Assembly: GCA_947579605.1 (NCBI GenBank)
Contig: OX388322.1
Location: 372,001-436,000, forward strand
From: Athripsodes cinereus
Taxonomy: Eukaryota; Arthropoda; Insecta; Trichoptera; Leptoceridae
Direction: 5' to 3'
DNA length: 64,000 nt
Shown: positions 21,052-32,166 of the stretch, in pieces
Numbering within the stretch: the first letter of the stretch is position 1
Layout of the letters: every line of letters starts with the position of its first letter
Notes under the pieces: generated by a model
Database searches by the model: none
What the model was told of the DNA's origin: nothing
What the model saw: the letters and a program-made list of their open reading frames with translations, nothing else
Made by a program: the position numbers and the translations under genes

Positions 21052-22172
21052 ATCTAGAGTGTCTAATCTCATCAATTTGAATGTCTTATAAGCGTTGTCT
21101 CACGAAAGCAAATAAAAAAGCGTGGATGCAGTATTTTTTTATGATAGTTCCAATATAAATGTCAACTACACAACCTTATATATTTTGCTCTATATACATA
21201 CAAAATGTGAGAACGAGAATCAGCAAACACAATAAAATTTAATAAAAATGATACGAACATGTGTTAAGGGGGGGGAGGTGTTGGACTACGGGAATGTCAG
21301 TAGAGGCCGGGGGCGCTTTTCCAGTATGTATGGGCATTGTATTGGGGATTTAGTTTGGACAGGGGAATTTTAAAAATGTTAGGTTTATTGTGACAGGAAA
21401 ATATAATAATACATAGATATTTTTTCGATTGTCTCTGTACATACATAAAATTTAATCCAAATATCCGAACATTTCTACATGGTACCAGTAGGTATTATTG
21501 TTTGTCAGTAGGTAATACGTATTAAATTTCCCCGCATTATTTCAGCTATCTAAAAAATGTTTGTTTTTTCATTAATAATGAACCGCGTTAAATTCACAAA
21601 TAATGTAGGACAAAAAGCTTTTGTAGATTTAATTGGAAACGGTGTGATAAAAATGTTGTGTTTTTTTTTTAACATTTTTTACAATATATAAATACGATTG
21701 GCGAATTTATTTTTGATAAACTCCTAACACATGTTTTGTACCGCTGTTGATAAGTAAATTAAGTGTAAAAAGGGAAGTTTTTATTGGTATACATTATTTT
21801 GTTTTATACAAAGGCACACATTGTGGTTTGACACCAAAAGTGGACATTTCCAATATATGTTTATTTGCTAATTATCTAAAAATATCCCTTGTATCGAGTT
21901 TTATAAAACTACATTTTCCAAACAGTCGAATCCTGTGAAATTTATATGAAAAACAAAAGATAAATTTAAAGTTACTATTGAAAACAGTCAAAATTCAGTT
22001 CGTTTTTGGACACAACTCACATTTTACTATAAATAAATTTGTATGTCCAATTTCGTATATATCCAAGGCGTATATTAAATAAACAAATTTTTGAATAAAA
22101 TTTCGATCCCAAGTCACTAATATGTATGTATACCTTCATCTCATCACAAAGTTTCCCCTGCGGAATGGATTT

Positions 22173-22311
22173 AATTGTTTATTTATATTTTATTCTTTAC
22201 TGTTGTACATTGATTATAAGCAAAAATACATTTAAAACAAATATAATAAAAAAATCAATATACGGAGGGCGATTTTATCGCAGAGGCGCGATTTCTTCCA
22301 ACTAACCCAAT
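22173..22311 (-). repeat. Dispersed retroelement 3' end, family A
   Basis: Minus strand TTGGGTTAGTTGGAAGAAAT, CGCGCCTCTGCGATAAAATC, then AT-rich tail. Twin in copy 2 at about 34395-34532. Confidence 0.6.
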
Positions 22312-22707
22312 TTCATGAAACTTTTACATAAAAACACTTAAAGGAAGGAAAAGAGGAGTTACAAAGAAGAAGAATAGGTAGGAAAAGGGACTAGATAAGA
22401 CAATATTTAAGAATACAAATTTAACTTCTTGAATTCAACAATGACAATGCACGCCACTCATTCTGAATATATTAATTTCTTATATATGCCTTGATATAAT
22501 TTGTGTTTAAGTTGTAATATTAAGTGAATGAACTATCCCCTCTGGTATAGTTGGCTCTGTGCCTATTTGGACAATGTGAGGTGAAATTATATGAATGCTT
22601 CAATGATACACCACACCAGCGGCGTATCCAGGGTTATCTCATCCTCAGTAAAAAATAATAAGTACGAAAGTTTTGAAAAAATAATATAGTTTTACTACTA
22701 TTATTAC

Positions 22708-22795
22708 ACCATCACGGCAAATCCCACAAGTTGGGTAGCCAGCAGACCTACTGCATGCAATAAACACGTAAAGTGTCGTCTCCGTGTCAACAGAA
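22708..22795 (-). repeat. Dispersed retroelement 3' end, family C
   Basis: Minus strand CACGGAGACGACACTTTACG, then CAGTAGGTCTGCTGGCTACC and TTGCCGTGATGG. Matches 19822-19945 in order. Twin in copy 2 near 34930-35016. Confidence 0.6.
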
Positions 22796-23158
22796 AATTA
22801 AAATAGCAAACCTCAAACACCAGTGGTAAAATGTCTATTTTCGAACTTTCCGAACAATTGCCTTTTATAGAAACTCGAAAACTTTTGAAATAAAAATAAA
22901 ACATAATAATGAAATGTTGAAAAGTTTGAAAAAACTCCATATTATTATAGATAACAGTCAGCCATCTACGTACTGACCACTCTCAATGTTGCTAAACTTC
23001 GATTATTGGACGACAACCGATGTATTGAAGTATATAAATCAAAAGTCCTGATTTTATTGTCCGTACAAGTCGCAAAATTATACTTTAGGTACCTAATTAG
23101 CTATATTAGCAAAACACTTCTGTGTGGCGTGTCCCTAGTAGGTACTAATGATAGCGAA

Positions 23159-23681
23159 CTACCTACACTTAGTGTTGTGGAATTCTCAAGAAATAATTCT
23201 CAAGAAGTAGAGAATTTTCCGAGAATTTTTTTTATTTTTTATTTAACAGTATAATAATAATAAACACTTCATTCAATCAATCAATAACAATGTACAAATG
23301 TTGAGACAATTCATCACCAATAGCTACAATTAATTATGGAAACAAAAAAAAATTAGGTACCTACATAGAAAAAAGTGCTAACAACTGATAAAAAATCTTG
23401 ATGGTTGACACCCCACATGCCCATATTTAAGTTTAAAAAAAATTGCAGGTACTTACATGAAAAAAAGTGTTAATAACCTCTGATTTGGGCCTTATCAGCC
23501 CCACAAATTTTTGGATCAATCAGGTTGGCTGCGAAGTATACTAGGCGAAAGGTAATAATACCACTAAGAAGAATTATGGAGAGAAATTTCTCTTCCATCA
23601 GAGGAGAAATTCTCGGAGAAATTTCTCGTTCTCGAGAAATTTCTCTGGAGAATTTTCTCTTCTCACATCACTACCTACACT
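23159..23681. mobile_element. Putative hAT-like MITE with TTCTC-rich ends
   Basis: ACTACCTACACT is repeated at 23158-23169 and 23670-23681. The inner ends TAGTGTTGTGG and, read inward, TAGTGATGTGAG are inverted relatives. The exact duplication length is ambiguous (8-12 bp). TTCTCNNGAGAA-type palindromes crowd both ends. Within it lies a family D retroelement tail. Copy 2 counterpart: 35379-35870, lacking about 36 bp. Confidence 0.5.
23255..23330 (-). repeat. Dispersed retroelement 3' end, family D
   Basis: The plus strand has AATCAATCAATAACAATGTA, TTGAGACAATTCATCACCAA and TAGCTACAATT. The same order recurs at 60745-60870, and it reads as a 3' end on the minus strand. Confidence 0.5.
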
Positions 23682-24462
23682 ACGCGCTAAACATTACACT
23701 AAAATAATGAGCGAGATAGAAATATAGGTTATACAAACAGGTTCCATTTACAACCAAGTGCGCAAGCGAGACAAATGTTTTATGTTATTTCTTACTTTTC
23801 TAAATAATAAGTACAGTTGCACGTAATGGAGAATCTGACTTGCACAGACTTGCGCTAAATTTTAAATACTCCGATCGTTGATGCGTAACTACGTAACTAA
23901 CGTAACTACAATATTATATTTTTATTATTCCTATGCTTAGAAATTCAGGCAAAGCCCAGTTTTTGGGCTTGTATGTAAGACACGCCACTGCCCCTCACCC
24001 TTTATAACTATATTGTATACAATATTATACTCTTGATGTCTACTCCAATAAAATCTCTAACGATGTTGTTTCCTAAATATGAATAATATTAAAGTCAATG
24101 TTCCATGCTTGTATAAAAAGCGGTAAACACATTTTTTAACATTTTTTCGAAAGATTCATAGTGATTCCGAAATTACTTTTCTTTATATGAAACATTGAAG
24201 CTACACTGAAGAGGAATTTTTGTAATTTTCAAAGAATGTTCTAAACGAAATAATGTGCCGGCACAATTTTCTTACTACCATGTGACGTAAAAAATAAATA
24301 TTCATCCTAAGCCTACAAACGTTTTAAAATATTATGTAAGTTTATCATAATATATTTATTTATTTATTATTTTCGCGCAATACAAATATTGTGTTGATAG
24401 GTTTTGTATATCCCAAGTGGGGGTGACAGAGAGAATGGAACGCCTTAAAGATCTGTCCTTAT

Positions 24463-24600
24463 ATCGCTTCTTCTACATTTATACGATATCTCATGCACAC
24501 ACGTCGATTTCTCCTTCTCAACACACGGCCGTCCTTGAGAATTTGATTCACGTGGTCAAGTCACGTAGTTCTCGGATGCACGCGCTTCTTCACACCCCTT
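24463..24600 (-). pseudogene. Non-LTR retrotransposon C-terminal fragment
   Basis: The minus strand reads LDHVNQILKDGRVLRRRN, related to WIDHVNQILMDSRV at 8560-8740. A clearly homologous shorter piece is in copy 2 (37255-37385), where about 130 bp next to it are absent. Confidence 0.45.
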
Positions 24601-24960
24601 CTTTTAGACAAGTACATAATATATCCTCTTTGTCATTATTTCCCCATTCATTCGTTCCACATGAACAAACCATCTCAATTTTATAATTAATTATTTTTAT
24701 TTAAGCAAAATTATTTTTCTACATATTTTCCGGAAAATAAGCACTGTGTTGCTGCTCTATGAATATTTATATGTTGACGGTTGTACCATCTTCACAAAAA
24801 AATATTATTGAAGTAGAAAGGAAACTTTTGGCAGTGTCGTTACTTAAAAAAACATTTAAAAAAAAACTGTTTTATGTAACGCCGTTGTAAATATGAAAAC
24901 ACGAAACACGTGTTTGTAAGTAATAAAAACAACAATAAGAAAAGTGTAATAATAATAAAC

Positions 24961-25012
24961 TGTCACAGCGAAACGTCGGTCAATAAATTTTAAATAAAGT
25001 TTAACGCAGACA
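24961..25012 (+). ncRNA. Possible truncated hammerhead-like/terminal-repeat motif
   Basis: Sequence ACAGCGAAACGTCGGTCAAT followed by AAATAAAG-type sequence resembles the downstream half (CGAAAC, stem III, AATAAA) of the other motifs here, but the first box and stem II are missing. Copy 2 twin is near 37642-37692. Confidence 0.25.
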
Positions 25013-25188
25013 ACGCTTACTCACTCCTTTGTCGTGAATTTTAGGTAAAGCTTCTTTCCAAAGAAATAGATTATTCTATAATATGTCATTCATGGCAAAC
25101 CAATGACAAACGTGACATGAAATAGGGTGACGTTGTCATTTCTAAGGCTTATATGGTAGTTTCATGTATTAAATTCACCAAGATATTT

Positions 25189-25347
25189 TACACCTTAAAT
25201 TCAGCAATGAGGTTTTGCCACCCATCCTGAAAATCTTAATTTTTTATGGCACAGAGAAGACAGGTTGCGTGTTTATAACATGCAGCTGTTCTGCTGGCTA
25301 CACCACTTGTGGGATATGGCACGATGGCATAGTAGTAGTAGTAGTGG
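25189..25347 (+). repeat. Dispersed retroelement 3' end, family C
   Basis: Ordered blocks: AATTCAGCAATGAGGTTTTG, CCACCCATCCTGAAAATC, GGCACAGAGAAGACAGG, GCAGCTGTTCTGCTGGCTAC, GGGATATGGCACGATGGCAT, and a TAGTAGTAGTAGTAG tail. This is the clearest full copy. Twin in copy 2 at about 37869-38026. Confidence 0.7.
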
Positions 25348-25541
25348 TTGCTTTCATTGATAAGTTGATTTGATTAGACGACAAATGAGGTGACGTTGTC
25401 TTTGTGGGTTGAACATCAATTGAACAAAAACACATGCTCACCCTGCAACAGTTATCATTTCATACATAAGAACAAACTTACACTCATCATCGTGTGAACA
25501 CAAACACCCTTCAACAATTCACACTCATCACTTATTCATAT

Positions 25542-25580
25542 CCTGAAGATGGCGCCAGCATGTGCACCGAAAGGTCGACA
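25542..25580 (+). ncRNA. Hammerhead-like stem-loop motif
   Basis: Reads CTGAAGATGGCGCCAGCATG, then TGCACCGAAAGGTCGACAC. A CUGAAGA box, a GGC/GCACC-type stem, GAAA, then GGTC follow in hammerhead order. Copy 2 (38227-38265) has changes in the stem strand and after GAAA, so the stem is weaker there. Confidence 0.45.
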
Positions 25581-25589
25581 CAACAAAAC

Positions 25590-26284
25590 CAGACATGGCA
25601 AACCAGAAAAACAACAACCAGACTTTTTAAGCCTTATAATATGATAGTCACATATTTTAAATTTATAAAAGAATGTCAGTAATGTCGAAGATGTTGTGCG
25701 ATGGGGAAGAGCAGGAAGAAGCTTTAAAGAGATCATGTAGAGAGGGTGAATTCGGATCGACTGGTGATAATAGCAGGAGACGAACCCATGACAGAAAACA
25801 GACTCCCAGGAGGACCACCTTAACGATGGAGCGATAGCTGGACATCCACCTCCCAGGAGCAGGCTCCGAGAACCACAGGACACAGTCCTAACTGAAACAG
25901 AAGAAGAAGAGAGAAAAGTATACATAGTTGATGCCAAGACGCTCTGAATGGAGATGACTAGAATTTGCCATGTGCTCTCGAGAAAAATGTTGAAGATCGA
26001 CTGGATTGGCCTTCGTTTATTTTTTTCACGCTCAAACTGCAAATAATAAATTGCAGGTAGTTTGACCTTTTCTGAATTCCAACATGATGTTCAAAAGGTT
26101 GGACATCACTTGTCTACACATTTAGTACATAAATCATCGGTAACAATGAATTATTATTATGTGAAAGAGTACTAGCAACACAATACTTACATAGTTAGTA
26201 CCTTCAGTGTTTTATGATAAAGGGTATCTATTTATGTATGTAATTATTACCACTATTCACACTCTTCAGTCTTCCGCTCTTTTC
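25590..26284. other. Unassigned stretch
   Basis: Contains a GC-richer block (about 25680-25990) rich in AGAAGAAG and CAGGAGGACC. Its overlapping open frames on both strands look like decayed retroelement sequence but match no motif I can name. Confidence 0.3.
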
Positions 26285-27735
26285 TCAAACTATTTGAGTG
26301 TCCTTAAAAAGGAAGATATTCGTTATGCATTTAAGATATTTTATTCAGCGATGAAGTATACCACCCATCCTGATACTTTTTAATTTGTTTTTACTTATTT
26401 ATCGTGTCGAAACCCAGAAAAAAAACAATCAAACTGATCCCGAGTACTGTGCAAAACGCACAGCACGTGTCAAAAATATCCACCGTAGTTAATGTGACAG
26501 GGAACAATAGACACTCCAACAAGTGTGGCATGGTCTGTGCTGCACCGCAGCCACACGCTCCAGATTCGTCTTATAGGAAGCCCCATCACGGCCAGTTTCC
26601 AATATCAGATCTTAGACGATTTAGGGTTTTCCATGTCCTATAGTCTAGATCGCCTCCTGCAGCAAGGTGTTCTTGGGCTAGGACAGGTTTTATTTATTTA
26701 TTGGCGTGGAGATGATTACTTGAATGTTTATTACATAAAGATCTGCTGACTACTACACCTGAGAGCTTATTACATAAAGATCTGCTGACTACTACACCTG
26801 AGAGTTTATTACATAAAGATCTGCTGACTACTACACCTGAGAGCTTATTACATAAAGATTTGCTGACTACTACACCTGAGAGCTTATTACATAAAGATCT
26901 GCTGACTACTACACCTGAGAGCTTATTACATAAAGATCTGCTGACTACTACACCTGAGAGCTTATTACATAAAGATCTGCTGACTACTACACCTGAGAGC
27001 TTATTACATAAAGATCTGCTGACTACTACACCTGAGAGCTTATTACATAAAGATCTGCTGACTACTACACCTGAGAGCTTATTACATAAAGATCTGCTGA
27101 CTACTACACCTGAGAGCTTATTACATAAAGATCTGCTGACTACTACACCTGAGAGCTTATTACATAAAGATCTGCTGACTACTACACCTGAGAGCTTATT
27201 ACATAAAGATCTGCTGACTACTACACCTGAGAGCTTATTACATAAAGATCTGCTGACTACTACACCTGAGAGCTTATTACATAAAGATCTGCTGACTACT
27301 ACACCTGAGAGCTTATTACATAAAGATCTGCTGACTACTACACCTGAGAGCTTATTACATAAAGATCTGCTGACTACTACACCTGAGAGCTTATTACATA
27401 AAGATCTGCTGACTACTACACCTGAGAGTTTATTACATAAAGATCTGCTGACTACTACACCTGAGAGCTTATTACATAAAGATTTGCTGACTACTACACC
27501 TGAGAGCTTATTACATAAAGATCTGCTGACTACTACACCTGAGAGCTTATTACATAAAGATTTGCTGACTACTACACCTGAGAGCTTATAACATAAAGAT
27601 CTGCTGACTACTACACCTGAGAGCTTATTACATAAAGATCTGCTGACTACTACACCTGAGAGCTTATTACATAAAGATCTGCTGACTACTACACCTGAGA
27701 GCTTTGCCGTGATGGTAAAGATAAATAAATAAAGT
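26285..27735 (+). repeat. Family C retroelement tail carrying an internal minisatellite
   Basis: It starts with TTTGAGTGTCCTTAAAAAGG and CACCCATCCTGATAC, includes TTGGCGTGGAGATGATTAC, and ends TTTGCCGTGATGGTAAAGAT with an AAATAAATAAA tail. These match the ordered blocks of family C. The 39-bp array occupies the place of the GTTTATTACATGCAGCTGGT block in other copies. In copy 2 (38965-39500) the same site holds a single unit. Confidence 0.65.
26728..27702. repeat. 39-bp minisatellite, 25 units
   Basis: The unit starts TTATTACATAAAGATCTGCT and continues GACTACTACACCTGAGAGC. The array spans exactly 975 bp, or 25 units. Variant marks: units 2 and 18 end GAGAGT; units 4, 20 and 22 have GATTTG; unit 23 has TTATAAC. 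The GAGAGT/GATTTG pair recurs 16 units later, suggesting an earlier block duplication. As 39 is a multiple of three, it yields a long artificial open frame (26860-27591). Confidence 0.97.
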
Positions 27736-27739
27736 TTTT

Positions 27740-28669
27740 CCTTTATTTATTGCTTGGTGAAATTAAGCTAGTATGTAGATACCTACTATAATATCATGCA
27801 ACGCCTTTACTGATACCATTGTAATATTATTATCAGGCTCTTTTATATTGTCAAATTATAGTAGGTACAAGAGTTAAGTTTAGTTAGAATGAAGATACTT
27901 TCATTTATATTTCGTTACAATCAACTATGTTGTTATTTCAATTTTTCTATCTTGGTAACAAACCAGAATAATATAGGTAGGTTGGTACTTATAATTCCTA
28001 TTCCCGGTTAAAATGAGTAGAGTTTTGAAGACTTTAGAATATTAAATTATACACTAGTTGATATTCCGTACTAACAGCTTTAACCACTTTTAAGGTCTAT
28101 TGTTGTTTTAAGTTTATGTAAGTATATAATCTTTTGTAATACTTGAAGATTTTAAAGTTCAACAAGACGTGATCTTATTTTTATAAATTATTTATTTTTA
28201 TTTCTTTTGATGTCTTTTCTTTCATTTTTCCCGTTCACTTCAATTTACTTCATCCTATGTCTTTTCTGCTTAACCTACTTACTTACTTCTGCTCTTACTT
28301 TGCTTGTGTCCAATGTTAAAAAAAAAACCTCCCATTTGAACTCGCTTCTTCAATGTTTTGTTCAAACTGATACCTTTTCAATATGTCGTTTGTAATGTTG
28401 GATTTAACTTAAATATTTACTTCAAGCCTGCCTATTTGCTCGCCTGTGAGTACAATTTTGGTTTGAATTCGCGGACGAATGGGAGTTTTCAACTCCTGAG
28501 ATAAACTATATTCCATTAGTGAAGTAGCCAGTAGACCAGTTACATGTAATAAACACACAAGACTCTTGAAATATTCTATAGGTGTATATAAATTGGGAAA
28601 TCCACCTAAAGCCATTATTTATAATCGCTAAAAAGTTAAAACTAAAAAGAAACAATATTGACTTTAATG
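27740..28669. other. Unassigned stretch
   Basis: No gene recognised. A short family C piece on the minus strand (about 28520-28563: GTAGCCAGTAGACCAGTTAC) lies near the end. The same sequence is in copy 2. Confidence 0.4.
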
Positions 28670-28800
28670 TTTAATTATTTATTCTTTACTGTACATTGAT
28701 ATCAAACAATTACATAAAAGGTAAACATTCAAGTTAGATACAATCAATATATACTGGGCGAGTTTATCGCAAAGGCGCGATGTCTTCCAACTAACCCAAT
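28670..28800 (-). repeat. Dispersed retroelement 3' end, family A
   Basis: The minus strand ATTGGGTTAGTTGGAAGACA, CGCCTTTGCGATAAACTCGC, then TATTGATTGTATC and AATAAAT give the best family copy. Twin at 40449-40579. Confidence 0.65.
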
Positions 28801-29439
28801 GTTATTTTTGTGAAAGAAAATTTAAAAAATAAAAATAGCACTGCTATATGTGTACCTATAGCGTTTACACAAACACGCCAAGTGTTTTCACCAACGAATT
28901 GCCATCATCAGCTCTGATGTAGGCGTATAGGCGAATGAGCGTATTTGTGGTACAATAAATCAATATTATATTTGAAAATAATTAAAAAAAAAACAATATA
29001 TTTACCATAGCCACCGATGACTGTTTATTAATATTATTATCAATTAATTATTATTATTTCGAATTTTAAACATTATTTCTTAATCTATTTATATGTTTAA
29101 TTTGTATGTTGTTTATTAATGATTCTATTTTTTTGACATCTAATCTAACGAATTTGACAATTATCATCTTGAACTATTTTAATTGGATATTTATTTTAAA
29201 TTGTATATTTCATTCTGTCTTTTAATGTTTGCATTAATCAAATTTTGTCCAGCCTCTGTATAGTTTAATTTAATTGTTTTATTCTATTACTATTGCTGTT
29301 TTGTTCTAATTACTACCATTTTTGTAACATCTTAATGTTTATTTTTATAAATTTGTACCAATTCATTTTTTATCAGTTTTTGTTGTTGGTGTCTGTCAAA
29401 TTGTTTTTTTCTACTTTGTTATATGTTTAATGTGTAAAA
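28801..29439. other. Unassigned AT-rich stretch upstream of a family B tail
   Basis: Probably untranslated body of the family B element because it runs directly into its tail, but no coding is visible. Confidence 0.3.
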
Positions 29440-29482
29440 GGCTCACGCCGTGTACAAGTGATAAAAAAATAAATAAAATAAA
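29440..29482 (+). repeat. Dispersed retroelement 3' end, family B
   Basis: TGTAAAAGGCTCACGCCGTG hairpin followed by TACAAGTGATAAAAAAATAA. Twin at 41219-41262. Confidence 0.6.
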
Positions 29483-30282
29483 ATGATATATCTCACGCCT
29501 GAAGGTACCATCCTTCTTACTAAAGATATAAAACAATGTACTCTAAAGTAAAGGGTAAGTCACATAAGTTAGTTTTCTTTCAAAAATCTCAATTCCGGGT
29601 CGGAATACAATAAACTTAATCTATCCAACATACATTAATCTCAGATAAGAATACAGGGAGCTATTAGGTCATATCGATTTATAGTAACAATGAATTCTTG
29701 GTCAAGATATTGGTTGGTCTTTATTCTTGTACATTAACCCTCGAGATAAGTAATTTATCATTAAGTTAGTATTGAGGATAAAAAAAAAATGCTCGAATTT
29801 GTGTTCAATACATGAGAAACATGTAATTAAATTTTCCTCCTTGACAAACTCTATGGATATATAAAATAGTAAAAGCAGAAAATTTGAATATGTATTTATA
29901 TTTTAATTGTTATAAATAGCTCATACTACTCTCAAATGTAAAACCGACAATGGGTGAGTCAAGTGTCTTAGAACATTATTCTGATTTTCTGTTTATTCTT
30001 GTAATTTATTTTTTGTTTTATGTACATTTTGAAATTTTTTTATATTCTAGTCATTATCCTGCATTGCATTGACCTGCAAAATTATTTTCATTTTTATTTC
30101 GTTGACTCTATTCTAAATTTTTATTTTTGACTTGTAATCTTGACTTTTTATCTTGACTTGTGTATGTTTTAACTTGCATTTAAAATCTAATATTTATTTT
30201 ACGATTGGCATCTCATTATTATTATTATTTATTGTTTTTGTATTGACTTGTTGTTGTTACATTATTCTAGTGCTTGTTAACA

Positions 30283-30335
30283 TGTAAAAGGCGAAAACCG
30301 TGAATGTGGTTTAAAATAAAAAATAAAAAAATACC
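30283..30335 (+). repeat. Dispersed retroelement 3' end, family B
   Basis: ACATGTAAAAGGCGAAAACC, then GTGAATGTGG and an A-rich tail. Twin at 42062-42114. Confidence 0.55.
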
Positions 30336-30508
30336 TCCGACAAAGTAAATAGAAGATATTAAACCTCTAATTTGAACTTATACAACTAGGAAATCAGAAT
30401 TAATAATTCATATGTGAACGGAATTTTATATATGAACTGAACTGAATTGTATTTTATATATAATTTATAATTTAAAAAAAGCAACATCTACTACTATTAT
30501 TTTATTAT

Positions 30509-30725
30509 GACATACCATCGGACCAACTGCAAATAGTAAACATGCACATTGTCCTTTCCGTGCCAATAAAATAATAAGACATTCGAGATAAGTGGCATGC
30601 CTCGTTACCGAATTGAAGATTTCAATTTACTTATACATGAGGGTTAACGAACACCTACTGCCTCTTACAGGACATTCAAAACTTACGGAAATGAGTCGGA
30701 GCCCTATTTTTACCGGAGACTTCAT
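30509..30725 (-). repeat. Dispersed retroelement 3' end, family C
   Basis: Plus-strand order: GACATACCATCGGACCAAC, TTGTCCTTTCCGTGCCAAT, AAGACATTCGAGATAAGTGG, then AGGACATTCAAAACTTACGG. This is the reverse complement of the family C order and shows its upstream extension. Twin in copy 2 about 11779 bp downstream. Confidence 0.55.
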
Positions 30726-31097
30726 ATAGAAAAAAAATAAAAAAATTGAAACAACCTGATTTCTCGAATTTCTTTCTAAAGAGATACCTTACTATTGTTA
30801 GCCTAAGTGTTTTAATTAATACTCGAAGTTTCTTATGTACATCTTCGACGATGTTTTATCAAAGATTTCAGAACGTTGAAAGTCTCAGTGGAAAGAGGTG
30901 ATTCGTTTTATTCAGAATCTATCTGAATTAAAAGGCTTGTTTTTATCCTGTTTTCTCAAAATGTGAAAGGTAAAAAGAAATAAAAAAAAACGTACCTAAC
31001 GCTTTATTTTATTTTTTTCCTTCTTCTTCTTCATGTGTCTTGTTGGGTCCGTTCGACCATTCACAACCATGACTGTGGAAGAAAGTGTCGCTGTCCT

Positions 31098-31300
31098 GAG
31101 GCCTGAGTCAACAACACACTTTCGTCTCACGTTCCCGCTCCGTTAGCGTTCGGGTGCAGACGATGTTGCAAGCAAGTGTCAATTTCGTTGCTAAGATACA
31201 CAATAGTTACGAAAATTAACACTTTGGCGCACCATCGTCTGCACCCGAACGCTAGCGGAGCGGGAACGTGACGCGATAGTGTGTTGTTGACTCAGGCCTC
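31098..31300. mobile_element. Palindromic MITE of about 203 bp
   Basis: The left arm GAGGCCTGAGTCAACAACAC .. GTGCAGACGATG and the right arm are inverted repeats of about 68 bp with few mismatches. The inner loop keeps weaker inverted similarity. GC content is higher than the surroundings. No clear target duplication. Copy 2 twin at 42877-43079. Confidence 0.7.
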
Positions 31301-31941
31301 TGAACGGTGCGAAACAGTTTCCCAACAAATCTGACGCTAGTTTATTCTTGGATGTTTCAAAGCCAGGAGAATTGTCTTCTGCTAACCCCTCTGTGAAAAC
31401 ATTGAAATATTTTCGTAATGAAAGTTTAATTTGATTAAACATTCAATTTTCAGGCGCTAAGTTTATTTATATAATATCATATCCATACTAATATGAGCAT
31501 ATACATACATAGTGTAAGTAGACATATAATCATCAAATGCTAAGTGTTGCATACTGCCATCTGTGTGGTGAATTTTGAAGCACTTGGTACTGGCTATAGA
31601 CATAAATGATGATCTATGGCGAATAAATTAAAATCATAGTTTGTCTTTGGTTACTTGTATATAATACAAGCACACATTTGATCCACCCTCTTCTCCAATA
31701 CACAGTCAAACAAAAATATTAGCATATACTGTTCTATTCATTTGTTACAAGTTTACATTAAATTCAATTATTCTAAAAAACAGTGTTTGTTCTGCAGTCC
31801 ATCTACTCATCAGTTACACAATTCAACATTAACGATCGTGAAAGGACATTGGCGATCGTGACACAACACTAAGTGTCAACTTAGAGTCAGAGGCGTGACA
31901 TAAATGTGTTGCAAGTGCTTAAAGAATTACATGGAGATTAA

Positions 31942-32166
31942 CCCAGACAGTCCCAAATAAAAAATTTCGTCTGATTTAGTTTATATTCACAAGATTTAAT
32001 AAAAATGTCATCAAAAAATCATAATTGAAATCAAAATTAAATTAGAGTAAGTAAAAGAATGTTTTTTTCTTAAAATGACTTGAAAGATATTGAATTTTAT
32101 AACTCAGATTTAACACACGATTTGATTTGATTTGCTGAAAAGGAAAGTTTTTATTGGTAAATCATA
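31942..32166. mobile_element. 225-bp spacer starting with a TTAA-type transposon end
   Basis: Directly after the TTAA that ends copy 1 (31938-31941) comes CCCAGACAGTCC. This matches the inward-read right end of the element at 2592-4376 and continues with AAAAATTTCG-like sequence. In copy 2 the same TTAA (43717-43720) is followed by unrelated TATGTTATTAGG. So a TTAA element inserted here in copy 1 and was cut off by the duplication joint. Confidence 0.55.

Larger units (their letters stand above)
19945..31941 (+). repeat. Copy 1 of a 12 kb direct segmental duplication
   Basis: Begins ATACCTATTATGTTCG and ends AATTACATGGAGATTAA, the same bounds as 32167-43720. The offset is a constant 12221-12222 from 19945 to about 24 kb and 11779 from about 28 to 31.9 kb, with few substitutions seen by eye. 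Main differences: 25 minisatellite units here against one in copy 2, two palindromic insertions only in copy 2, and about 130 bp near 24590-24715 and about 36 bp near 23620-23655 only in copy 1. No host gene is recognised in the segment. Confidence 0.95.

Noticed and set aside
23170..23230. Heat-shock element array
   Set aside because: The TTC and GAA units are mostly four bases apart, not two as in heat-shock elements.
22617..23991. CAGCGGCGTATCCAGG .. CACGCCACTG as hAT ends
   Set aside because: End similarity is short and no 8-bp duplication was found on the two sides.
26860..27591. 243-residue open frame of LLHKDLLTTTPES repeats
   Set aside because: It is the translation of a 39-bp minisatellite. 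The frame is open only because 39 is divisible by three, and copy 2 has a single unit.
31191..31442. 83-residue minus frame, identical in both duplicated copies
   Set aside because: It overlaps the palindromic MITE, and identity only reflects the recent duplication; no domain is recognisable.
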